Assembly (NCBI RefSeq): GCF_029852145.1
Contig: NC_079970.1
Location: 18,232,331-18,296,330 of the forward strand
DNA length: 64,000 nt
From: Microplitis mediator
Taxonomy: Eukaryota > Arthropoda > Insecta > Hymenoptera > Braconidae
Reading direction: 5' to 3'
Within the stretch, counting starts at the first letter, position 1. Every line of letters starts with the position of its first letter. Both the position numbers and the translations under genes were made by a program. The notes below the pieces were generated by a model, which was not told the DNA's origin, made no database searches, and saw nothing but the letters and a program-made list of their open reading frames with translations. This document shows positions 60,601 through 64,000 of this stretch, piece after piece.

Positions 60601-62982
60601 TCGGAGTCAAAGCATCAACAGCTACAGCCCTCTGTCGACAAAAGAGATCTCGAGGGAGGTACAAGTACAAGTGGTAGGTACGGGCCTGTAAGTAGCAGAC
60701 GAACTAGTGACAATCACGAGTCTTCCTCTTCGCTAATGTCTCATCCTCATTCCAAGGAATATTCCTCTCACAATTCAGACTACGATACTAAAGATAATAA
60801 ACGTGACAACAAGATGAACAACGAGTCTAGTTCTAGTAGGAAATCAAAGTACGTTCAGTCACGAGTTAACTCAAATATTGAACGTACCAACACAACTAAC
60901 AATGTCAATAGCAGTCGTTATATCAATGGAAATGATCATCGTTTGAGAGATCAATCGAGTCGACGCACTGCAGAAGGCCATCGCCCTGGTGAAAATTTAA
61001 AACGCGAGCAAATTGAAATTGATGAATCTGATGAGGAAGAACGTGAAGAAATAAATGAAGAGGAAGATACATATAACACTGAAGATTATTCAGATAAATA
61101 TGACGATAAAAGTTTCTATGAAAATCATCGTCGTCGTAATAATAAACATGACATTGAAAATATTCGTTATTTATCATCAAGTCACGATGATATCAATCAT
61201 AAAAGTATCAATAATAATAGTAATGTTGGCAATGATAATGATAAAAGTGAATCTGTGTCATCAAATTCAGATTCTGAAGACACAAGTACAATAACAATTC
61301 CAGAAGTAGGCAGTAAAGTTGAACATATTGCTCAGAAACTTGAACAAACGGCCCAGAAATATGCTAGGGAGCACAGCCCTTCAAAGTTTAGTGATCTCAG
61401 ACGTGAGGATTACAGAAAAAGTATTGAACGTGATGATAAAATATTGATATCACCATCATCGACAGTTAATTATGATAAATATGAACGTGATGCTCGTGTG
61501 CAGCCGCGATTTGACAGAGAAAGAGAACGAGAACAAAGAGATCGTTACATTGATAATAATAATAAAAATAATAATAATAATAAATTTATAAATTATGAAC
61601 GTGAAAGAACATTTGAAAAGAATCCCGATCGTAAAAAAAATATTGAACGTAATTCAAATCGTCGTTTCGAACGTCCCAAGCCACCATTTGAAGATGCACC
61701 TGAACGGCCACGTGAGTTACCGATACCGCGTAGAGAAAGACGGCATTCTGACAAAGAAGAAATTTATGGCAACACTACTGCTAGTACTATTAATAAATTT
61801 TCCTCAAATAATCCCGAAGTTTTTGTGGAAAAAGATCGCGGTTATGAATCTAATTTTGAAACTAAACTTGAGCGAAATAAAGTATTGGAAAAAATTGTTT
61901 ACGCAAGAAGTGATGTCGATAATTCATTATCGTCTTCACGGAAAATAATAACAGGACACAGCACTGAAATAAATGATGCAAATAATAATACACTGAAGAG
62001 TGATAAGAAAATAATAAGCAATCAAACAAGACCGCACACAACTCTTGGGCACATGAACACTTCCGGGCAATCGCGTTCATTTGATATGGAGATTAAAAGT
62101 AGTAGCCCTAAATTAATAAAAAGGACAAAATCATTCTGGCGTTTTCGTCGTGATTCAGAAGTACTCGAGGGTATGGCACTTTGGCAACATCGTTCACTTG
62201 TTGATATTCCTAAGACACTAAAACGTGAACAATCAAAGACCGAACGTATGATTACAAATAATAATAATAATGATGAAGAAATAAGTATATCAAGAAAGTC
62301 AAGTCCTGCTAATTCAGGATCTGGACGTAGTGCGAGTAAAGAATCACGTAGTAGTGATAACACTATTACCAATGATCACCACAATAATTTGAACCACGTA
62401 CGTGAAGATCCTAAACCCGCAGAAAGAAGTATTGTCCCGGATAAAAATGTTTCTGACAACTACTACAATGACTTTCCAACACCAGCAGAACGTCCGAAAG
62501 CTGTCGAGAGATCGGAGTACAGAATACAGAGCCGTGAAGAGAGGTCATACTTTGTTGGGAATATATCTCGAAAAGCAATACTTGAAAATGAACGTAAAAG
62601 GAGTTTGGAAGCCAAGAGAAGTATGATCGTTGCTGAACTCAAGGAGAACAATGAACAAGGTATTAAGAAGAATGAGCGTAATAACAAGACGTCATTGTAC
62701 GGTGAAGACGATGATGGATTAATACAAAACTTTACCGAAACTGAAGCCTCTGATGAAGAGTCAACTTACAGTTGTATCGTTGATAATAAAGACCAGCAAA
62801 TTACTGCTGAGAAAACTTTATTACCGAGAACAAAACTTAGACGTGATAGCGATCGTGAGAGAGAAAAAAATACTTGCGGTCCTTGGTATGACCTATGGGG
62901 TGCTGATACTTCTATTAATAATAATAACAACAATAACAAAAAAAATATGAATAATAACAGTAACAAGAAGAAGAAGAAATGA
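6605..62982 (+). CDS. IRSp53: IRSp53/BAIAP2-like I-BAR and SH3 adaptor, spliced, 5' end missing
   Basis: Ten exons join without a frame break (4,223 nt; 1,407 residues counting the split first Gly, then TGA). Residues 1 to about 208 match the IRSp53/MIM homology (I-BAR) domain, including a basic patch KKQRKK at residues 101-106 that corresponds to the lipid-binding lysines of mammalian IRSp53. Residues about 331-388 are an SH3 domain with ALFAY, EGD, the binding-groove Trp and GWFP all present. Pro-rich segments (about 392-533) and an 873-residue low-complexity tail follow. In the family, the I-BAR dimer binds PI(4,5)P2 membranes and curves them outward, Rac/Cdc42 signals through the protein, and the SH3 recruits actin regulators (WAVE, Ena/VASP, Eps8) at filopodia and lamellipodia. 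That role is carried over from known relatives. The N-terminal ~35-45 residues of the I-BAR are absent. Drosophila has one orthologue (CG32082). The identification is firm; the boundaries rest on consensus splice sites and phase. Confidence 0.93.
7665..8900. repeat. Repeat with inverted ends TTCCAAAA...TAGAAGTTC, partner of 35580-37190
   Basis: The left part (7690-7760: TTCCAAAAAAGCTGAGACGC then GGAACTTCTAAATTTGAG) is echoed in reverse complement by the right part (8810-8890: AAGTTTAGAAGTTCTATGTG then GAACTTTTCGGAA). The same pair of ends recurs at 35590-35700 and 37080-37185. The 222-bp GTACCTGAAGA element at 7977-8198 lies inside. Boundaries approximate. Confidence 0.5.
7977..8198. mobile_element. 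~220-bp MITE, GTACCTGAAGATCG family, copy 1
   Basis: The ends GTACCTGAAGATCGAAACGT and, at right, a near reverse complement (ATTCGGATTTTCAGGTAC) are inverted repeats. Copies at 27094-27316 and 52910-53124 share the interior (GGTGACTTAAGGGG, TTTTCGGCTGACAT, GATCCAGTAGATTTTT). Flanks GGGTAAAAATG and GGGTAAAATG look like a ~10-bp target duplication. No ORF. Confidence 0.85.
9768..9891. mobile_element. Truncated copy of the ATGATACTGAAGTTAGC MITE
   Basis: Carries the second half of the 206-bp element: the GCACATGTAGAAAATTAAAA word, then ATTAGGCGTCTGCTAACTTC and AGTATCAT. The first ~80 bp are missing. Confidence 0.75.
10139..10343. mobile_element. ATGATACTGAAGTTAGC MITE, full copy
   Basis: 205 bp from ATGATACTGAAGTTAGCAGA to TCTGCCAACTTCAGGATCAT, with ends as inverted repeats of about 20 bp. 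The interior matches copies at 39332, 46334 and 55205: an A-rich stretch around an ACATGTG/CACATGT word and long T or A runs. No ORF. Confidence 0.88.
11509..11670 (-). repeat. tRNA-derived repeat (SINE-like), copy 1
   Basis: The minus strand of 11589-11662 reads GGATAGCTCAACTGGTAGAG (A-box and D-arm) and GGTTCGATTCCCAG (B-box and T-arm), so RNA polymerase III promoter boxes are visible. The acceptor stem is broken (several mismatches) and loop position 33 is G rather than T, so it is not a credible functional tRNA. The ~80 bp to its left (AAATATAGTGAAACC...GAGAAAAATATAGATAG) is shared with the copy at 43012-43178, which shows a dispersed repeat. The ancestral tRNA cannot be named with confidence. 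Confidence 0.75.
12791..13553 (+). repeat. ACTTCCCGC-bounded dispersed repeat, copy 1
   Basis: Starts ACTTCCCGCTAAGAAAAT and ends with GCGGGAAGTTTTGGGGCTGG and a GGTCAACTGATAGACAGATT tail. The reverse-oriented copy is 41798-42631 and a solo end is 40258-40320. Inside are two tandem ~120-bp segments (13140-13290, 13300-13440) repeating TAATCAGCTCTAGAACT, CTCAACCATCT and CGAGAGATATCGTTG. A TGTATGTATGTGTG stretch at 12940-12965 lies where the other copy has a TACG microsatellite. Confidence 0.75.
14571..15400 (+). mobile_element. CACAGTTAGAAATTT-family composite, copy 2
   Basis: An outer CACAGTTAGAAATTTTGTGT end (14571) is followed by ~210 bp (14664-14875) that matches the flank of copy 1. The core element is 14876-15400 (CACAGTTAAAAATTTTGGGT onward). 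Its right end is lost where the CATATATG repeat begins near 15411. The stretch around 15184-15199 (CCTGATCATAAAAATATG) is the unoccupied form of the site that holds a 220-bp MITE in copy 3. Confidence 0.7.
15411..15960. repeat. CATATATG-rich imperfect tandem repeat
   Basis: Repeated words such as CATATATGAACATATATGGA, clearest as 20-bp units at 15625-15715, then degenerate. The same words build 57787-58890 and flank the element at 50316-51070. The minus-strand ORFs across it (Tyr/His/Ile/Met-rich) come from the repeat and are not genes. Confidence 0.85.
17770..17938. mobile_element. 169-bp palindromic MITE, TACACGG ends
   Basis: The arms TACACGGAGAGAAATGTCAA (left) and the reverse complement at right match over about 60 bp and contain GTAATAATTACATTAC near the loop. 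Nearly the whole element is a hairpin. TA lies at both ends. Confidence 0.88.
18043..19378. mobile_element. 1.34-kb fold-back element with ~500-bp arms
   Basis: Left arm 18043 to about 18545 and right arm about 18880-19378 are nearly perfect reverse complements, from TACACGGAAGAAAATAAATA at the outside to GTTTACGTATTTAAATATAT near the centre. The arms are built of a repeated word of the form GCTATCTxxxATAG (for example CTATGTCAGATAGCA). The middle is A/T-only DNA. No ORF. The arm identity suggests a young insertion or recent arm homogenisation. Confidence 0.92.
22188..23011. mobile_element. ~825-bp fold-back element, TTAGGGTGAGCC ends
   Basis: The left arm 22188 to about 22520 and right arm about 22680-23011 are reverse complements with few differences, starting TTAGGGTGAGCCAAAAAAAC and ending GGCTCACCCTAA. 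Both ends abut ATATATAT runs, in keeping with insertion into TA repeats. The spacer of about 160 bp is unpaired. The 60-codon ORF at 22875 is within an arm and unconvincing. Confidence 0.9.
25051..25564 (-). mobile_element. TACACGGTAAGAAAT element with short ORF, copy 1
   Basis: 514 bp. Ends TACACGGTAAGAAATGCATG and TATTTCTTACTGTGTA, with subterminal inverted words GGCGTTCA/TGAACGCC and CCATACTG/CAGTATGG. Opposite orientation to copy 2 at 45279-45824. The minus strand at 25305-25502 carries an ORF (MVSKIFIGYKIICIDDSTIA...) also present in copy 2. Most of the interior has higher GC than its surroundings. Confidence 0.85.
26718..27657 (+). mobile_element. CACAGTTAGAAATTT element, copy 3, with nested MITE
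   Basis: 940 bp between CACAGTTAGAAATTTTGTGT and an inverted CACAAAATTTCTAACTCCG. The core matches copies at 4529-5031 and 14876-15400. It differs by the 220-bp GTACCTGAAGA-family element at 27094-27316, sitting in a place that is uninterrupted in the other two. Confidence 0.85.
27094..27316. mobile_element. ~220-bp MITE, GTACCTGAAGATCG family, copy 2
   Basis: Ends GCTGAAGATCGGAACTTTTT and GTTCCGATCTTCAGGTA. The interior is shared with 7977-8198 and 52910-53124. Inserted in the CACAGTTAGAAATTT element; flanks TACAAAAAATG and CATAAAAATATG look like a diverged target duplication. Confidence 0.88.
29225..29937. mobile_element. 713-bp TIR element CCCGACTAGAATT with tRNA-like core
   Basis: Left end CCCGACTAGAATTTTT, right end AATAATTCTAGTCGGG. 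The arms contain many direct and inverted copies of AAGGTCC, CCTGATAAGG and AGGTTAACCT words. In the middle, the minus strand of about 29535-29605 has GCGCAGCGTATAGCA and GGTTCGAGCCC (A- and B-box-like), as in a degenerate tRNA. Confidence 0.78.
30641..32560. repeat. Repeat region with GGGCAAAATGG-type words
   Basis: Begins near GGGGTAAAGTAGGCCCTA and ends near GCCATTTTGCCCCTCTTTCC. Similar words (GGGGCAAAATGAGCC and complements) occur at 12600-12760, 24850-24880, 33258, 33715-34190, 35795-35870, 36740-36900, 37755-38010 and 40850. This is a diffuse, old, AT-rich family. Boundaries are uncertain and no ORF is present. Confidence 0.45.
35580..37190. repeat. Second copy of the TTCCAAAA...TAGAAGTTC ended repeat
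   Basis: The left segment 35590-35700 and right segment 37080-37185 are inverted relatives (GAACTACTAAATTTGAGACA versus TGTCTCAAATTTAGAAGTTC). It encloses GGGCAAAATG words and the palindrome at 36047-36668. Corresponds to 7665-8900. Confidence 0.5.
36047..36668. mobile_element. ~620-bp fold-back element, GGCCAAGAATTTGG arms
   Basis: The left arm (36047 to about 36330) and right arm (about 36395-36668) are near-perfect reverse complements, from TAAGGCCAAGAATTTGG at the outside through GGAGGAGCTGAATTTCTGAT. The spacer is about 60 bp. The ORF at 36518 lies in an arm and is not a gene. Confidence 0.9.
38540..38601 (+). CDS. IRSp53: Exon: I-BAR domain, 62 bp (phase 1 in, 0 out)
   Basis: The exon is bounded by ttacag and gtaagt. 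Its first two bases complete the Gly codon begun in the previous exon. It then reads SALMRIVEVYKEIQDQEMNI, the counterpart of the vertebrate VLMQMAEVHRQIQIQLEEM region. It is too short to be found by ORF length alone; homology and matching phase on both sides support it. It lies 31.8 kb downstream of the previous exon. Confidence 0.92.
39332..39539. mobile_element. ATGATACTGAAGTTAGC MITE, full copy
   Basis: 208 bp from ATGATCCTGAAGTTAGCAGA to GTCTGCTAACTTCAGTATCAT, with the same interior as the other copies (ATGCACATGTAAAAAATTTT, then CAATTTTTTCAAATATTTTT). Confidence 0.88.
40258..40320 (+). repeat. Solo end of the ACTTCCCGC repeat
   Basis: CGGGAAGTTTTAGGGCTGGC followed by CCGCAGGGTCAACCGATAGA and a T-run. 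This matches the right end of 12791-13553 and the left end of the inverted copy at 41798. The rest of the element is absent. Confidence 0.75.
40495..40793. repeat. CGGAGTGAA/TTCACTCCG-rich repeat
   Basis: Many copies of ACTCCG and CGGAGT in both orientations (AATCCGCATTCACTCCG, CGGAGTGATTTCGGAGTG, TTTCACTCCGAGGGGATTAA). Related to 49146-49420 and the element entering the right edge at 63886. The outer ends of this copy are unclear. Confidence 0.7.
41798..42631 (-). repeat. ACTTCCCGC-bounded dispersed repeat, copy 2 (inverted)
   Basis: Reverse-orientation partner of 12791-13553. It starts with the GGTCAACTG tail and GGCCAGCCCCAAAACTTCCC, and ends GCGGGAAGT at about 42630. It includes repeated CCGATTTTGATGGTTGAGG words and the microsatellite at 42419-42483. 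Short ORFs here belong to the repeat. Confidence 0.78.
42419..42483. repeat. (TACG)n / (TACA)n microsatellite
   Basis: About 16 tetranucleotide units, mostly TACG then TACA, inside the inverted ACTTCCCGC repeat. Confidence 0.95.
43012..43178 (-). repeat. tRNA-derived repeat (SINE-like), copy 2
   Basis: The minus strand of about 43098-43173 folds better than copy 1. The acceptor GACCGGA pairs with TTCGGGC apart from one mismatch and one G-U. The T-arm is GGTTCGATTCCCGG, with a 7-nt anticodon loop CGCGATA. Position 33 is not T, the D-stem is mismatched (GGTC against GAGC), and the flank (AAATATAGTGGAAACCTAAA, GAGAAAAATATAGATAG) is shared with copy 1. It is therefore a repeat rather than a functional tRNA. 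A second fragment of the flank (43246-43275) follows. Confidence 0.75.
44696..44722. repeat. GATGGG-type short purine repeat
   Basis: Four or so imperfect GATG(A/G)GG units in a row. No further significance seen. Confidence 0.8.
45279..45824 (+). mobile_element. TACACGGTAAGAAAT element with short ORF, copy 2
   Basis: 546 bp. Ends TACACGGTAAGAAATATTTT and CATGTATTTCTTACCGTGTA. Carries the ORF beginning at 45341 (MVSKIFIGYKFVCIDDSTIA...), matching copy 1 at about 92% of residues over 60 codons. It is about 30 bp longer than copy 1, partly through an insertion near 45525-45550. Confidence 0.87.
45983..46579. mobile_element. TACACA...TGTGTA TIR element carrying a nested MITE
   Basis: The left end TACACAACAAAAAGGATTCG (then TCAAA) is mirrored by TTTGACGATTCGGTTTTTAC (then TGTGTA) at right. 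The interior is rich in GTGTTAAA words. The 206-bp MITE at 46334-46539 is inserted close to the right end; without it about 390 bp remain. Confidence 0.78.
46334..46539. mobile_element. ATGATACTGAAGTTAGC MITE, full copy (nested)
   Basis: 206 bp, ATGACACTGAAGTTAGCAGA to GTCGGCTAACTTCAGTATCAT, closely matching the copy at 39332. Its host element is 45983-46579. Confidence 0.88.
49146..49420. repeat. TACACTGTAAAAA / CTCCG-rich element
   Basis: Starts TACACTGTAAAAATTAGCGA, then AATTCCCTCGGAGTGAAATT and repeated ACTCC/GGAGT words up to about 49415. The same start and CCCTCGGAGTGAA sequence appear at 63886-64000. It ends only about 80 bp before the 49497 exon. Confidence 0.72.
49497..49772 (+). 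CDS. IRSp53: Exon: central I-BAR helices with basic lipid-binding patch
   Basis: Acceptor ttgcag, donor gtaagt, 92 codons, phase 0 on both sides. It reads LKAFYVDLLVPLETNLEKD, then a long Lys/Glu-rich helix containing KKQRKKSRG (49641-49667) and ending DAFCEQSLKN. The basic cluster aligns with KKLRKKSQG of mammalian IRSp53, which binds phosphoinositides and F-actin. The heptad-like charge pattern fits the elongated anti-parallel I-BAR dimer. Confidence 0.95.
49773..51374. other. 1.6-kb intron, largely repeats
   Basis: gtaagt to acag. The middle is the element at 50316-51070. Its surroundings (49868-49900, 50236-50310, 51070-51118) contain CATATATG words, as if the element had landed in a CATATATG repeat. 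No gene. Confidence 0.8.
50316..51070. mobile_element. 755-bp TIR element TACTCTCT with tRNA-like core
   Basis: The left end TACTCTCTGAACATGAATTA continues as GTGAAATAAGTGAACATTCACT. The right end is its reverse complement (AGTGAATATTCACTTATTTT...TTAGAGAGTA), an inverted repeat of about 40 bp. The arms carry many GGGCCAAG/CTTGGCCC words. The minus strand of about 50615-50660 has CAGTTCGCGCCCAGAGCCCA, similar to a B-box and to the core of 29225-29937. The two opposed ORFs (50593-50886 minus, 50750-51004 plus) follow from the repeated GGCCAAG words. Confidence 0.82.
51375..51566 (+). CDS. IRSp53: Exon: C-terminal I-BAR helix
   Basis: Acceptor acag, donor gtaagt, 64 codons, phase 0 on both sides. 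It begins AMTQERRRYGFVLERQCSLAKHY, matching the strongly conserved ALTEERRRFCFLVEKQCAVAKN of the family, and ends SVEDMFASRLR, the end of the I-BAR fold. It is separated from the next exon by only 124 bp, the shortest intron of the gene. Confidence 0.95.
51691..51925 (+). CDS. IRSp53: Exon: Ser/Pro-rich linker after the I-BAR
   Basis: Acceptor ttacag, donor gtaatt (weaker at +5), 78 codons plus one base. It reads QVSFWPEDEE, then QLRKTRSMDSSCLELRLGPP and a Ser/His/Pro stretch, and ends SARSEANLH-like and LSLEP. The basic-plus-Ser sites (RKTRSMDSS, SRARSEANL) are plausible kinase or 14-3-3 sites. In mammals the equivalent linker carries the partial CRIB and 14-3-3 sites; I see no clear CRIB here. 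Predicted disordered. Confidence 0.92.
51926..52528. other. 603-bp intron
   Basis: gtaatt to tcaacag. AT-rich with short ATATAC runs at 52190-52240; no repeat family or ORF of note. The preceding 124-bp intron (51567-51690) is also plain. Confidence 0.85.
52529..52738 (+). CDS. IRSp53: Exon: Gly/Ser linker and first half of SH3
   Basis: Acceptor tcaacag; its first two bases complete an Asp codon. It reads VPETPPRPRSM, a Gly/Ser-rich spacer, then EASLARALFAYLSSGENQLS and FLEGDLIALM, which are SH3 strands a-b with the RT-loop ALxxY and the acidic EGD. The donor is G|GTACAG, weak at +4 to +6, but only this choice gives the right phase and restores LMGDRQKGW with the next exon. Reading through the intron would add about 12 residues and stop at 52774-52776, inside the SH3 fold. 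Confidence 0.9.
52910..53124. mobile_element. ~215-bp MITE, GTACCTGAAGATCG family, copy 3
   Basis: GTACCTGAAGATGAAAACGT at left, ACGTTCCGATCTTCAGGTAC at right. The interior matches 7977-8198 (TGACTTAAAGGATAG, TTTTCGGCTGCC, GATCCAGTAGATTTTT). Confidence 0.88.
53819..54293. mobile_element. TACACTGTAAAAA TIR element, 475 bp
   Basis: Left TACACTGTAAAAAAACCGGG (then GTGT), right ACACCGCTCTTTTTACAGTGTA. GGTGTTAAA and TTTAACACC words repeat in both arms. A related but degenerate piece may lie at 17282-17470 (GGTGTTAAAA, GGTGTGAAAG). No ORF. Confidence 0.82.
54454..54556 (+). CDS. IRSp53: Exon: second half of SH3
   Basis: Acceptor follows a T-run ending tttag; donor gtgagt. The first two bases complete a Gly codon. 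It reads DRQKGWQFGENLRTQSSGWF, then PLAYTEIIIDDSL. It supplies the binding-groove Trp, the GWFP motif and the final Tyr of an SH3 domain. Mammalian IRSp53 has DGWHYGESEKTKMRGWFPFSYT at the same place. Phase 1 in, phase 2 out. Confidence 0.94.
54557..57279. other. 2.7-kb intron after the SH3
   Basis: gtgagt to tttag. 54600-55180 is mixed-composition, single-copy-looking DNA. The 206-bp MITE is at 55205-55410. 56290-57020 has AT-rich repeated-looking words (GTAATTATTTCGTAATATTA, ATTCGTAAATTTTT) similar to 24180-24450. No gene. Confidence 0.8.
55205..55410. mobile_element. ATGATACTGAAGTTAGC MITE, full copy
   Basis: 206 bp, ATGACACTGAAGTTAGCTGA to GTTGGTTAACTTCAGGATCAT. The ends have diverged more than in the other full copies. 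Confidence 0.85.
57280..57529 (+). CDS. IRSp53: Exon: proline-rich and Asn/Ser-rich segment after SH3
   Basis: Acceptor tttttttag, donor gtaaga, one base completing a Gly codon then 83 codons. It reads SPSHAANNGRSPEPRAIPPC, then KPPPSRPPPTIDD (a candidate SH3 or profilin/WW ligand), followed by runs of Asn and Ser and PTNVPKSHSSHSVATPTGRQ. The frame matches both neighbours. It is disordered and could be alternatively used; nothing in the sequence decides that. Confidence 0.88.
57530..58945. other. 1.4-kb intron, mostly satellite
   Basis: gtaaga to gatag. The first ~250 bp are ordinary AT-rich sequence; 57787-58890 is the CATATATG satellite listed separately. Confidence 0.85.
57787..58890. 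repeat. CATATATG satellite with 147-bp higher-order units
   Basis: About 1.1 kb built from short words (CATATATG, CACATATG, ATATATGAATCACATA, CGTCATATATA). A CATGGTTCACATATGCTCAT landmark recurs at 58354, 58501 and 58648, exactly 147 bp apart. ATAACCATAAATTATCACAT and CGTCATATATATAATGCA keep the same 147-bp spacing. Outside these units the spacing is shorter (about 87-92 bp). Confidence 0.9.
58946..59124 (+). CDS. IRSp53: Exon: Pro-rich segment ending in an acidic motif
   Basis: Acceptor gatag with a poor pyrimidine tract, donor gtgagg, 59 codons plus two bases. It reads IRPSGTLPSLLAAGRRVQPP, a PPMPPVPPPQ run (possible EVH1/SH3 ligand), then SLHSSNDSGFSNEPP and an acidic IDYSDDEAM. Frame and phase fit the flanking exons. 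The CATATATG satellite ends only about 60 bp before this acceptor. Confidence 0.87.
59125..60359. other. 1.2-kb intron before the terminal exon
   Basis: gtgagg to aacgcag. 59140-59720 and 59940-60160 are mixed-composition DNA that looks single-copy; 60240-60300 is T-rich. No repeat family and no supported ORF. Confidence 0.85.
60360..62982 (+). CDS. IRSp53: Terminal exon: 873-residue low-complexity tail and stop
   Basis: Acceptor aacgcag; the first base completes an Arg codon and the frame runs open for 2.6 kb to TGA. It starts QRRRKTRGERLEAAERAKQQ (a helical, Gln-rich coiled-coil-like stretch), then WKTIPRDEKSWQMYRTAMDL (60535-60600). A charged tail follows, rich in Arg, Asp, Ser and Asn, with an acidic cluster at 61015-61110. 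Islands of normal complexity stand out: SFWRFRRDSEVLEGMALWQH (about 62131-62190), YFVGNISRKAILENERKRSL (about 62548-62610) and CGPWYDLWGADTS (about 62875-62913). The end is poly-Asn then KKKKK. It is much longer than the vertebrate C-terminus. The function of the islands is unknown; they look like short linear motifs. Confidence 0.92.
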
Positions 62983-63550
62983 ATTAAATTTATTGTTAAT
63001 TATATTTTTCGTTAACGATATATATTTTTATTGTTTTTTAATACTTCATTTATTTTATTATGCACTTTATATATTTTTTTTTTAATGTTTTTATGGAGTT
63101 TATATTTTTTTATTTTATTTAAAAGCCATAATCCTCGTTATTAAACAGATATTTTAATAGAGCCGTGCTCGTAAATTAGTTATTAGTGCTAAAATAAGAA
63201 TATATTATTATTGTTAATTTTATTATTATAATTATTGTATTGCTTTTATTGTTACTTTTTTTTTTAAGAGGACACTTGGTCCTAAAATTAATTAAAAGTC
63301 CTTTCAGAAACACCAATGCCTTTGCAACGGTCAAACTACGGAAAACAAAGACCAATGATCGCTCGGCACCGGCACTGTGATTTGTATTTAAACAATCAAT
63401 TGATATTATTTGTTTCATTATTATTATCAATTATCATATTGACAATTTGTTACAACAAAAAGATGTCTTTTATCTACGCGATTAGATAGACAGACAGTCT
63501 GTTATATAAATGTTTGTAAATTATTTAGTTTATTTATTTTTAAAGTTATA

Positions 63551-63556
63551 AATAAA
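63551..63556 (+). promoter_or_regulatory. Poly(A) signal AATAAA (proximal)
   Basis: Exact AATAAA about 570 bp after the stop codon. Another exact hexamer follows 55 bp later, so either could be used. Confidence 0.5.
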
Positions 63557-63605
63557 ATAATTGGCTAAATCCGTCCAGCTAATACACGAATGTGGATTTA
63601 TCTGG

Positions 63606-63611
63606 AATAAA
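63606..63611 (+). promoter_or_regulatory. Poly(A) signal AATAAA (distal)
   Basis: Second exact AATAAA after the stop, within GGAATAAAAG. The sequence after it (63640-63700) has TTTT-rich stretches that could serve as a downstream element. Confidence 0.5.
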
Positions 63612-63630
63612 AGTTAATTAACCCTGGGGT

Positions 63631-64000
63631 CACGTGGGCTCAAGAAGGTCTCAGACAATTTTAAACTTCGAATTTCTATATTTAGTATTTTTTATTTTAA
63701 ATTTGAAATATCTCGGAAACTTTTCAGTTTTTTAACAAAATATAAGATATCTTTTTTGTAGAAAATTTGAAGCTCTATAAAAAAGGTATCTTCTAATTTT
63801 TCAAATAACTCAATATTTACAGAGATATTTATAAAAAATCAATCATACTTATATTTTATTTTTCTAATTGATTTGAATTTATTGATACACTGTAAAAAAT
63901 TTGCGGGGTGGATGATTTTTTTATTTATCTAATTCCCTCGGAGTGAATTTCATTCCGAAGAAGAGTTTCGGAATATATTAACTATAAAAAAATGACTAAT
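63631..64000. other. Downstream of the gene, with an element entering the right edge
   Basis: 63640-63880 is AT-rich with no feature. From 63886 (TACACTGTAAAAAATTTGCG, then AATTCCCTCGGAGTGAATTT) it matches the left end of the CTCCG-rich element at 49146. The element is cut off by the window end. Confidence 0.75.

Larger units (their letters stand above)
62983..63630 (+). other. 3' UTR of the IRSp53 gene
   Basis: AT-rich DNA downstream of the stop with no ORF. Two canonical AATAAA hexamers occur, at 63551-63556 and 63606-63611, so cleavage is expected roughly at 63565-63635. The exact end cannot be read from the sequence. It also contains many short ATTTA/TTTTTA stretches, as is common in insect UTRs. 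Confidence 0.7.

Noticed and set aside
60284..60670. 128-codon antisense ORF over the start of the terminal exon
   Set aside because: It is a mirror of the biased codon use of the sense exon and has no family resemblance.
1..64000. Integrated virus, bracovirus segment or autonomous transposon
   Set aside because: No capsid, integrase, transposase, polymerase or reverse-transcriptase motif was seen in any frame; all mobile DNA here appears non-autonomous.

Overview
The window is eukaryotic, very AT-rich, and reads as an arthropod genome. One protein-coding gene on the + strand spans almost all of it. The gene is an insect IRSp53/BAIAP2 orthologue (I-BAR/IMD domain, then SH3, then a long low-complexity tail). 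Ten coding exons can be placed (6605-6697, 38540-38601, 49497-49772, 51375-51566, 51691-51925, 52529-52738, 54454-54556, 57280-57529, 58946-59124, 60360-62982). They join in one open frame of 1,407 residues ending at a TGA at 62980-62982. The 5' exon or exons encoding the start of the I-BAR domain lie to the left of the window or were not recognised. The protein resembles hymenopteran IRSp53, and the repeat-rich, AT-rich background would suit a parasitoid wasp such as a braconid. That taxonomic guess is inference from memory, not shown by the sequence.

Layout: 1-6604 is intron or upstream DNA with two inverted-repeat elements. The first I-BAR exon in view (6605-6697) is followed by a 31.8-kb intron, a 62-bp exon and a 10.9-kb intron; these two introns hold most of the mobile-element DNA. 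From 49.5 kb onward the exons are closer together: the rest of the I-BAR (49497-51566), a Ser/Pro linker (51691-52738), the SH3 domain split over two exons (52529-54556), two proline-rich exons (57280-57529, 58946-59124) and a 2.6-kb last exon. A 3' UTR with two AATAAA signals follows, and then a truncated repeat at the right edge.

The introns are a nested mosaic of short non-autonomous elements; no transposase or reverse transcriptase reading frame is visible. Families I could define by comparing copies within the window are: elements bounded by TACACGG...CCGTGTA; a ~206-bp family with ATGATACTGAAGTTAGC ends (four full copies, one broken); a ~220-bp family with GTACCTGAAGATCGGAACG ends (three copies); a ~500-bp CACAGTTAGAAATTT family; a 520-550-bp pair carrying the same 60-codon ORF; large fold-back palindromes at 18.0-19.4, 22.2-23.0 and 36.0-36.7 kb; tRNA-derived repeats; and CATATATG satellites, one with three 147-bp units. 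I found no second gene, rRNA, credible functional tRNA or CRISPR. No wholly new system is evident. The most notable items are the long tail exon, the weak splice donor inside the SH3 domain, the nested fold-back elements, and the tRNA-like cores inside terminal-inverted-repeat elements.
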